15,359 nt of DNA from UBA12276 sp041476285 (GTDB taxonomy: Archaea > Micrarchaeota > Micrarchaeia > Micrarchaeales > Micrarchaeaceae). The stretch is taken from NCBI GenBank assembly GCA_041476285.1, contig JBGOTD010000003.1, positions 1 to 15,359 on the forward strand. The letters run 5' to 3'. Below the pieces are notes generated by a model, which was not told the origin of the DNA, did not search any database, and was given only the letters and a program-made list of their open reading frames with translations. Both the position numbers and the translations under genes were made by a program. Below, piece after piece: positions 1 to 5,568 of the stretch. Each line of letters opens with the position of its first letter. The first letter of the stretch is position 1.

Positions 1-808
1 AAATGAATGAAGTTCCTGCGCTGTGGCCTATCAAAATAGTATTTTTGTCTATCTTATTTCTCTCAAAAACTCTCTTCCACGCTTTATAGTCGGGTAGCCA
101 ATCTTTAGGATATAATTCATTTGAGACTTCTATCCCTCTTTTCTCAAGGTTTTCTTTAATCCACGGTTTCCAATGTCTTAGATTTTCTGGTTTTCCTTTT
201 TTGGCTTCTTTTTCGGTACTATTTGAACCATGAACAATAATACAATTTGGAGTTTTGATTTCTAGTTTATATTCCCATCCAGGTCTCCAACCTTTATGAT
301 ATTTTAAACGCCAGTCTTCCCTTATTGCTTGTTTCCATGTTTTACCTTTAAGAATGACATCCAAGGCTAGCTGAGGGCCCTTATGTGATACTATTGCTAT
401 CTGTTTATCTTCATAATTAGCTGAAAGGTAACCTAAGAACACCCTAAGCCTATGCTCTACATCTTTGTAACTTTCACCATTGGGAAATGGCTTGTTTATA
501 GATTTTCCAGTTAGCTTATCAACAATCTCAGATTTAGCTCCGTTTAGTTTTCCATAATTGCATTCCCTAAGTCGTTTGTCTTTGATTATTTTTACTTTCC
601 CTTTAAAGGTAAGATTTGCAGAATCGACTGCCCGCTTTAAATCGGAGCAGAATACAATATCAAATTTCTTATTTTTAATAAGGCTTTTCAATTCCTTAGA
701 TTGCCGTATTCCTAATTCGGATAAACCAATATCTTTCCAACCTGAAGATACGTGTTTTTCATTGTCAATAGTAGTTCCATGAACAAAATAGGTCATTCGT
801 ATTGTCAT
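1..808 (-). CDS. Histidine phosphatase fused to RBBP9/YdeN-type alpha/beta hydrolase (3' end cut by window edge)
   Basis: An open frame of 269 residues runs from an ATG at 808 to the left edge without a stop, so the C-terminus is missing. Residues 5-185 fit the histidine phosphatase (phosphoglycerate mutase-like) superfamily: FVHGTT (His10, phosphorylated nucleophile in the family), WKDIGLSELG (24-33), CSDLKRA with Arg59, LRE with Glu82, and VSHKG with the second catalytic His142. The family's usual RHG triplet is here VHG, so the first Arg is absent. From residue 188 a second domain begins: NCIIVHGSNS, then LYPKDWLPD, then GHSAG (261-265), the nucleophile elbow of serine hydrolases; this order fits RBBP9/YdeN-like hydrolases. 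Substrates cannot be told. The gene has its own TATA box, stands alone, and is AT-richer than its neighbours, with many AAA/ATT/TTA codons, which may mean recent acquisition. The fusion is read directly in one uninterrupted frame. Confidence 0.85.
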   Translation of the reverse strand, partial: MTIRMTYFVHGTTIDNEKHVSSGWKDIGLSELGIRQSKELKSLIKNKKFDIVFCSDLKRAVDSANLTFKGKVKIIKDKRLRECNYGKLNGAKSEIVDKLTGKSINKPFPNGESYKDVEHRLRVFLGYLSANYEDKQIAIVSHKGPQLALDVILKGKTWKQAIREDWRLKYHKGWRPGWEYKLEIKTPNCIIVHGSNSTEKEAKKGKPENLRHWKPWIKENLEKRGIEVSNELYPKDWLPDYKAWKRVFERNKIDKNTILIGHSAGTSFI

Positions 809-825
809 AATATTAGATAGACAAA

Positions 826-840
826 GATAATTTAAATACT
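826..840 (-). promoter_or_regulatory. TATA-box promoter of the phosphatase-hydrolase gene
   Basis: On the minus strand the sequence AGTATTTAAATTATC contains a good archaeal TATA element (ATTTAAAT, 830-837). Its centre is about 25 bases before the ATG at 808, so transcription would start at or next to the start codon, giving a leaderless mRNA. No Shine-Dalgarno site lies before the ATG, which agrees. Confidence 0.55.
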
Positions 841-841
841 T

Positions 842-887
842 CTGGGAGTCGAACCTGCCATATCAACGCCCTTCTAGGGCATCAAAA
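842..887 (-). other. tRNA-like relic (anticodon-arm-like hairpin plus T-loop-like sequence)
   Basis: Read on the minus strand, 871-886 or so forms a perfect short hairpin (GCCCT-AGA-AGGGC, extendable with an A-T and G-T pair). About nine bases later comes GGCAGGTTCGACTCC, which looks like a T-arm with its TTCGA loop. The 3' side of the T stem then diverges (CCCAG instead of the CCTGC needed), and no acceptor stem or D arm can be found on either side. It is therefore not a working tRNA by eye. It could be the remnant of a tRNA gene broken by integration or deletion, or a chance resemblance. Confidence 0.2.
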
Positions 888-933
888 CCAAGCATCCTCT
901 TTCGACGACAAATCAAGCAAATAAGCATCCATT

Positions 934-1005
934 CGCCCGAAGCAGGAATCGGACCTGCAGCCTAGTGGTTAACAGCCACTCGCTCTACCATTGAGCTATT
1001 CGGGC
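934..1005 (-). tRNA. tRNA-Asn (anticodon GTT)
   Basis: The minus strand folds as a complete cloverleaf. The acceptor stem is GCCCGAA pairing with TTCGGGC; the D arm is GCTC-AATGGTA-GAGC. The anticodon arm is AGTGG-CTGTTAA-CCACT with anticodon GTT, and the T arm is GCAGG-TCCGATT-CCTGC. The discriminator base is G, as usual for tRNA-Asn, and CCA is not encoded. There is no intron. It begins only 8 bases after the stop of the preceding minus-strand gene, so it may be transcribed with it. Confidence 0.95.
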
Positions 1006-1013
1006 ATTTGATA

Positions 1014-1700
1014 TCAGAAGAATGGAAATGGTTTTTTTAGGTTTATAACTCTTATGTAAACGGCCGATTTTTCCGTGAATGAGTTAGCAGCTTCGATTGA
1101 ATCCTTTATGTAGTCGTAGCGCAGGGCGCTGAACTTTTCCTTTATGCCTATTTTCGCGTATGTGAATATCTTTGCGCCGCTTTCGTGGAAGAATTCGAAG
1201 GTGCCTATTATGTGGTTGCTGTTTTCATAAAATGAGTATAATTTTTGGGGAGAATCGTTGTCAGAAGAATGCCCGACAAGAGACTTTATGAATGCATTCG
1301 AATCTTTCGCCTCTATTTTGATTATTTTACCAGCTTTCTTGAGGTTTTTTACTTCCGTATAGGGATTTGAGAGTATTTCAACGATCGGCGCCCTGTATGA
1401 TTTGTAGTCTGCTTGCGAGGGCAGTTTGTCAGTTATCTCGTATTTTTCGGAGTGGTCTGACTCTGGAGTATATACAAAGAAGTCGCTTATTTTATCAGTC
1501 TTGAAATAGTATACGAGCCTTATGTCACCTATCTTTTCGCCCACAGAGAATACAGTATATTTGCCCTTGTCCTTTATGGCCTCTATGTACCTCGACGTAT
1601 AGTCGAACACCTGCCTTCCAAGATCAAGCGGGGATTCTAGTTCTACGTAATAAGCATGTATATTCTTGTCTGCCTTTCCTTTCTTTGGTTTCCTTTTCAT
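1014..1700 (-). CDS. Conserved-looking soluble protein of unknown function
   Basis: A 228-residue protein that I do not recognise. It opens with a very basic stretch (MKRKPKKGKADK) followed by alternating beta-like and amphipathic segments (HAYYVELES, IRLVYYFKTDK, IIGTFEFFHES, SAVYIRVINL). There is no signal peptide, membrane segment or metal-binding motif. The start is taken as the ATG at 1700, because GTGAT (1705-1709) matches the Shine-Dalgarno consensus 4 bases ahead of it. An in-frame GTG at 1709 would add three residues but is probably part of that ribosome site. It starts 26 bases after the surface protein gene and has no TATA box of its own that I can see, so it is probably the last gene of the response regulator/pilin-like/surface-protein run. 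tRNA-Asn follows 8 bases downstream. Its two halves have a vaguely similar pattern, but I could not show a repeat. Confidence 0.75.
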   Translation of the reverse strand: MKRKPKKGKADKNIHAYYVELESPLDLGRQVFDYTSRYIEAIKDKGKYTVFSVGEKIGDIRLVYYFKTDKISDFFVYTPESDHSEKYEITDKLPSQADYKSYRAPIVEILSNPYTEVKNLKKAGKIIKIEAKDSNAFIKSLVGHSSDNDSPQKLYSFYENSNHIIGTFEFFHESGAKIFTYAKIGIKEKFSALRYDYIKDSIEAANSFTEKSAVYIRVINLKKPFPFF

Positions 1701-1726
1701 CCTTATCACTTGTAACTTGTATTATT

Positions 1727-2563
1727 TTAGATGTATTTTGATAGTAGGCTTACAAGATACATTACGGCATATACCGGCGCGTATACTATTGGAAATGTCA
1801 ATGCGCCCTGTCCTAGAGCCGCATAGTCGTTTCCTATGCTAGCCTTTGTCGTAAGGGTGATATTGCTCTGCTTGTATATCAATGAGCTTGAGATGGAGCT
1901 GACATACAATTGTATATGGTATCTGCCAGGCTCATTTTCGTATACAGGATATAGAAAGCGTCCTTCAGTATGATGTATTGCTATTACCGTGCTGCTGTAA
2001 TTCCATGCAGGTAATCCGTGAACAGTTATATTGAATGGGCTGTCTGAGACTCCTGTGTTGTTTATTGTCACATATATGTCCGCCGGAACTCCAGGACCCA
2101 CATTTATGTTTACAGGGGTTACGCCAAGCTTGAAAACATCTGGTGTTACGTTAACATATGCAGTAAACCTCAAATTCCCAAGTTTTGAATAATTTCCAAC
2201 GTTTATGGCAGTAAGATTGAAAGCATAAGTTCCATTAGCTGCCTGTGGTGCAACTGCTATTTTTACAGAGGGATATGCAGTGTATAATGGCGAATTCTGC
2301 GTCAGCCACCCTTCAGGGAGCGATGATGCCAAAAACTCGTCCCAGCCTATGCTAAAGTCCGCTCCTGTGACATTCTTTGTGGCCGCAGATATGGTAACGT
2401 AGAATGTCTGTCCAGGACCTACCTTTCCAAGATAGATGCTTCCGTTCTGCTGCACAGTTGCATTGTAAGGCTCGGTTATGTTGACGTATGTCGCATGTGA
2501 TAGTGCAAGAACTGAAAAGCTAAGCAATATTGACAGTAAAATGAAACCTGATCGCAAACTCAC
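1727..2563 (-). CDS. Secreted/membrane-anchored beta-rich surface protein
   Basis: A 278-residue exported protein. Residues 1-22 (start MSLRSGF, then a Leu/Ser/Ile-rich core ending in ALSHA) form a signal peptide. The body is rich in Asn, Thr, Val and aromatic residues, with a dozen or so N-x-S/T sequons. It shows the rhythm of Ig-like or NEW3/COG1470-type beta domains (GPGQTFYVTI, GVPADIYVTINNTGVSDSPF). A hydrophobic segment near residues 253-275 may anchor it in the membrane. The likely role is a cell-surface or pilus-associated protein; no enzyme motif is seen. The start is uncertain: the GTG at 2563 lies 26 bases after a good TATA box and would suit a leaderless mRNA. However, AGGTG overlapping it is spaced 5 bases from a TTG two codons later. 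It lies 61 bases after the pilin-like gene and 17 before the next annotated upstream reading point of the unknown gene. Confidence 0.8.
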   Translation of the reverse strand: MSLRSGFILLSILLSFSVLALSHATYVNITEPYNATVQQNGSIYLGKVGPGQTFYVTISAATKNVTGADFSIGWDEFLASSLPEGWLTQNSPLYTAYPSVKIAVAPQAANGTYAFNLTAINVGNYSKLGNLRFTAYVNVTPDVFKLGVTPVNINVGPGVPADIYVTINNTGVSDSPFNITVHGLPAWNYSSTVIAIHHTEGRFLYPVYENEPGRYHIQLYVSSISSSLIYKQSNITLTTKASIGNDYAALGQGALTFPIVYAPVYAVMYLVSLLSKYI

Positions 2564-2585
2564 ACCTGTTTTATATATGATATGA

Positions 2586-2593
2586 TATTTATA
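2586..2593 (-). promoter_or_regulatory. TATA box before the surface protein gene
   Basis: The minus strand reads TATAAATA inside a run of A and T (2571-2602). Its centre is 26-27 bases from the GTG at 2563. It lies in the 61-base gap after the pilin-like gene, so the surface protein and the unknown gene can be transcribed separately from the response regulator unit. Confidence 0.5.
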
Positions 2594-2624
2594 TTAATAT
2601 AATCCTTTTGCCCTCTTTCTATCT

Positions 2625-3188
2625 TTAAGTGTATTTTGTTGAAACCGCAACTAGCTGTTGTATTGTGTTGTAGTTGTTTGGCAGAGTGCTGACAGTATAT
2701 CTTATCCATACAAATCCTGTAAATTGGTTTCCCAAGCCACCCTTTGCAAGACCAGAGCCGCCGAAGCAGTTTACAGATGCTCTTGTCTGGTTGCTGGAAT
2801 ACACCTTTAATCCATTATAAAGCTGGTTGCTCGGGTAGTACATCAGTGGATTACCGAATGGAACTGCATAGTTAGTCAGAATATTCACGTTGCCGTATCT
2901 CGGGCCTACAGATGTTAAATTCTGCTGGTTGGAACATGCCATCCCTGTTATTGTTAATGTTGCCCCGGTTGACTGCGAGAAGACCACTGTCAAAGTGCCG
3001 CTAGGCTTTATTGCAACAGCAGTGCATGTGAATCCCGGCGCCGCGTTGCAGTAGGATGGTGCCAGCCTTGAGTTGAATACCCCAAGCTGCAATACCACAT
3101 ATATTGCTATCGATATGATTAGTATGGCGACCCCGTATGCTACCAGAAGGTCTATTGAGGCCTGAGCCTTGTCTACCTTTGTAGGCAT
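2625..3188 (-). CDS. Pilin-like protein with type III signal sequence
   Basis: A 187-residue protein with a class III (prepilin-like) N-terminus. A short basic leader (MPTKVDKA) is followed by QASIDLLVAYG and an uninterrupted hydrophobic helix to about residue 36 (ending LQLGVF). Archaeal prepilin peptidases cut before the Gln (position +1, residue 9). The Glu usual at +5 is Asp13 here. This pattern, like the QAAMEYLMTYGWAIL signatures seen in many archaeal surface proteins, implies insertion in the membrane and possible assembly in a type IV pilus-like filament. The remainder is an extracellular Ser/Thr/Asn-rich beta domain with four Cys (about residues 47, 55, 84 and 131) that could form disulfides. 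It starts 6 bases after the response regulator stop codon, and its Shine-Dalgarno AGGTAA overlaps that stop, so the two are translationally linked. No pilus ATPase or peptidase gene is in view. Confidence 0.85.
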   Translation of the reverse strand: MPTKVDKAQASIDLLVAYGVAILIISIAIYVVLQLGVFNSRLAPSYCNAAPGFTCTAVAIKPSGTLTVVFSQSTGATLTITGMACSNQQNLTSVGPRYGNVNILTNYAVPFGNPLMYYPSNQLYNGLKVYSSNQTRASVNCFGGSGLAKGGLGNQFTGFVWIRYTVSTLPNNYNTIQQLVAVSTKYT

Positions 3189-3194
3189 CTTGTA

Positions 3195-4409
3195 TTACCT
3201 TTTGTCATCGTCCTCTTCCTTGCCCTTGCTAACTTGCAACTTGACGCCTTTGGTGTCCCTTGTTATCCTGATATCCAGATTATCATTGCCGAACATCTGC
3301 CTTATTTCCTCATAAGTATAGGATCCTATGTCGTTGTTTGAGGCCTTTTTGCTCTTCAGTATCTCGTTCCTCCTCTGCTTTATCTTGTCTTTCTCAGATT
3401 GCTCATAGATGAGCGATAGCCTTGGAACCTCCTTTGATTCAAAAAGGTCATCTATGTCCGTACTTATTGGCTTGTAGCCCTCGTCTTGCAGTATGAATGG
3501 CAGCACAGCATTGAATTCCTCCTTAAGTTTTTCCACGCCCCCATCAAGATTCTCCTTCGGCCCTGCCACCATGAATACCTCGCTGTCAAGGAACCCTACG
3601 AATATCTTGTCCGGGTTGCTTTTCGATATGTCCTGCAGCAGTTGGGATATCAGACGCAATATCACCATTGCCGAATCTACGCCAAACCTTTTTGCATAGT
3701 CCCCGAGGTTTCCTATCTTGATTGTTCCTATTGCGTATTTTTCACCCTCCTTTATCGAATGCTCTATCTCATTCGATATGCCGCCCTCGTCAGGCAGGTC
3801 TATCAGAGGGTCGAATCTCTTTCCCTTTTTCTTCAGGAATATTGTAACCAGGCTTCGTAGTTCGCTTGGATCGAATGGTTTTTTTATGTAGTAGTCTGCG
3901 CCGAATTTTATACCCTTGAACCTGTTTGTGGTCGGATCCATCGCGCTTATCAGTATGACGATTGTGCCGTTTATGCTTGGATCGCTCTTTATTGTCTGGC
4001 ATATGTCAAGGCCGTCCTTGTGCGGAAGCATTAGGTCAAGTATGACAAGGTCCGGCTTGTTCTTCCTTACAAATGATATCGCCTCCCCTCCGTCATATAT
4101 CTGGTTTACCTCAAATCCTCGCCCTATTGAAAGGGCCATGAGCTTGTTTATGTTCTTGTCGTCCTCTACGATGAGCACCTTCCTTAGCGAGGCCTGTTCC
4201 TGGAGCGGATAATATGTGAGTACGCCGCCCCTGCTCCTTGATGCTATGACCTTCATCTTTTCCAGGTCCGTGAGCGCCTTCTTGAGCTTCTCCTTGTCTA
4301 TTCCTCTACTAAAAGACATATCGTTGAGTTCGTTGAAAGAAATTTGCTGCCTTTCATTTATTATGTCGAATATGTCGCTTATGCTTCCGACGGTCGTGTT
4401 ATCGGTCAT
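3195..4409 (-). CDS. Response regulator: winged helix - REC - degenerate GGDEF-like domain
   Basis: A 404-residue cytoplasmic regulator. Residues 8-68 look like a winged-helix DNA-binding domain (ISFNELNDMSFSRGIDKEKL helices, then the SRGGVLTYYPL wing). Residues 76-195 are a receiver domain with all key residues: the acid pair Asp83-Asp84, phosphoacceptor Asp125 in LVILDLMLP, Ser155 and Lys177 in KKPF. Residues 198-305 resemble a GGDEF fold (DPLIDLPDEGG where active enzymes have LTGLPNR, then FLDSEVFMV at 273-281 in place of GGDEF), so it is probably catalytically dead. The tail is basic and charged and ends in KEEDDDKR. The start is the ATG at 4409, since AGGTGA lies 4 bases ahead; a further in-frame ATG at 4490 would add 27 poorly structured residues. 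It heads a unit with the pilin-like gene, and a GAF/PAS histidine kinase that could phosphorylate it is encoded 1.2 kb away. Expected role: transcription control of the surrounding surface genes (inferred). Confidence 0.9.
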   Translation of the reverse strand: MTDNTTVGSISDIFDIINERQQISFNELNDMSFSRGIDKEKLKKALTDLEKMKVIASRSRGGVLTYYPLQEQASLRKVLIVEDDKNINKLMALSIGRGFEVNQIYDGGEAISFVRKNKPDLVILDLMLPHKDGLDICQTIKSDPSINGTIVILISAMDPTTNRFKGIKFGADYYIKKPFDPSELRSLVTIFLKKKGKRFDPLIDLPDEGGISNEIEHSIKEGEKYAIGTIKIGNLGDYAKRFGVDSAMVILRLISQLLQDISKSNPDKIFVGFLDSEVFMVAGPKENLDGGVEKLKEEFNAVLPFILQDEGYKPISTDIDDLFESKEVPRLSLIYEQSEKDKIKQRRNEILKSKKASNNDIGSYTYEEIRQMFGNDNLDIRITRDTKGVKLQVSKGKEEDDDKR

Positions 4410-4413
4410 CTGG

Positions 4414-4419
4414 TCACCT
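4414..4419 (-). promoter_or_regulatory. Ribosome binding site deciding the response regulator start
   Basis: AGGTGA on the minus strand ends 4 bases before the ATG at 4409. It matches the archaeal Shine-Dalgarno core and selects this start over the in-frame ATG at 4490, which has no such site. Confidence 0.7.
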
Positions 4420-4542
4420 ACTAGATTATAACAACAATAAACATTATTAGACTTTTGATATTTTTCATATTGTTGAAGTGCAGCTTGCATCCAACTATAG
4501 ATTAAAAAGCTTTACGAGTAATAGTATGATGAAAATGATAGG
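4420..4542. promoter_or_regulatory. Divergent promoter region between response regulator and stalked surface protein
   Basis: This 123-base AT-rich gap must hold the promoters of both divergent genes. On the plus strand ATTAAAAAG (4501-4509) lies about 37 bases before the ATG at 4543. On the minus strand the AT-rich AATGTTTATTG (about 4435-4445) lies about 30 bases before 4409. Both are only fair TATA matches. If the response regulator controls its neighbours, this is the first place to look for its site; I saw no clear inverted repeat. Confidence 0.35.
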
Positions 4543-5568
4543 ATGGCCGTTCTAAAGAAGCAACCTGAATACAAGCAGACCAAAAAGAAGATGAGCAACA
4601 AGACGAAGATAACTGCAATCGCATGCGCAGTTGTAGTGGTGCTTATTTTGTATTATGCGGTGTTCCTGAATGTGAGCCAGACTGTCGTAGGTACGCCTGC
4701 CGTTGCCAACCTGACCAAATCAGGGACAATATTCAGCGTAAACTCGCAGCAGTATTTAATTTCCTTGACAAGCATATCAGGAAGCACTGGAAAGGCCTAC
4801 ATACACATAAGCAGATTGCCGATTTTCGCCAGCCCGCTGCTGAACGTGACTCTTACGCTAAACAACATAACAAAGATAAATGCAGGTACAGCCTATGCAA
4901 ATATGGGAATAGAGCTGCAGTCAATAGGCCAGAATAGCATAACGGTCAGAGTGTCACCATTGTTCATAAGCCTCCAGATAGCTCCCGATTCTCAATACAT
5001 AAAGGTGGTGCAGGGAACTCTGTATAATTCGGGACAGCTGCCCGTGACAACATCCATAGGTAGTTCGACAGTAATTACAACAACAGCAGTTTCAAGCAGC
5101 ACTGTTGCAACAACAAGCACAGTCGTAGACACAACGGCAGCCCAGATAAATGCAACACTCAGGCAGGATAATCTGTATTCGCTGCTGCTGAACTTCAGCA
5201 AGCTTTATGCCAACACCAGCAGATGCACATCTAGCTTATACAACTCAACCTACGCCAGCGCACACATGTCCGTGCCAAGCGGCCCGAACACCTATGAAAA
5301 CGTAAGCATCATCGTGCCATATAACATGTCAGTCGTAATAAACAATGTGGGCGGAGGAGGCAATTACAATGCGAATTTTGTAACCAAGGCGTCAGATCCA
5401 TTTTACAACAACAAGGTAGCAGCTACCATTCAGGTAAATCCAACACAGAAGCTGGTGGTCAGCGATGCGATAAACAGCACAGGCATATTTGCAGGGCAGA
5501 CATATACGCAGATTGGGTCTGCTTATCTTACCGCAGCTTCAAGAGGAGTATGCGGAGTAATGGTTTAA
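4543..5568 (+). CDS. Membrane-anchored surface protein with Thr/Ser-rich stalk
   Basis: A 341-residue protein I cannot assign to a named family. The N-terminus is cytoplasmic and very basic (KQTKKKMSNKTK). It is followed by one membrane helix at about residues 23-43 (ACAVVVVLILYYAVFLNV), so the rest faces outside. Residues 50-160 form a first beta-rich domain. Residues 168-199 are a low-complexity stalk almost entirely Thr, Ser, Val and Ala, typical of O-glycosylated spacers. Residues 200-341 are a second domain with several N-x-S/T sequons and two Cys (228 and 337) that may pair. A Gly-rich turn (VGGGGNYN) is seen near 269-276. It is divergent from the response regulator and its stop directly abuts the stop of the histidine kinase. 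It could be an adhesin or a receptor feeding the soluble kinase; this is inference from position only. Confidence 0.8.
   Translation: MAVLKKQPEYKQTKKKMSNKTKITAIACAVVVVLILYYAVFLNVSQTVVGTPAVANLTKSGTIFSVNSQQYLISLTSISGSTGKAYIHISRLPIFASPLLNVTLTLNNITKINAGTAYANMGIELQSIGQNSITVRVSPLFISLQIAPDSQYIKVVQGTLYNSGQLPVTTSIGSSTVITTTAVSSSTVATTSTVVDTTAAQINATLRQDNLYSLLLNFSKLYANTSRCTSSLYNSTYASAHMSVPSGPNTYENVSIIVPYNMSVVINNVGGGGNYNANFVTKASDPFYNNKVAATIQVNPTQKLVVSDAINSTGIFAGQTYTQIGSAYLTAASRGVCGVMV

Noticed and set aside
558..782. 74-residue plus-strand frame in the left region
   Set aside because: The opposite strand encodes the phosphatase-hydrolase with catalytic motifs through the same bases.
870..886. Plus-strand anticodon-like loop CTTCTAG that would read TCT (Arg)
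   Set aside because: No acceptor stem, D arm or T arm can be built around it on the plus strand; the T-like sequence is on the minus strand.
3486..3860. 124-residue plus-strand open frame inside the response regulator
   Set aside because: It is antisense to a gene with clear domains, has no ribosome site and no sensible protein pattern.
4410..4490. 27-residue upstream extension of the response regulator
   Set aside because: A clear AGGTGA ribosome site selects the ATG at 4409, and the extension overlaps the probable promoter.
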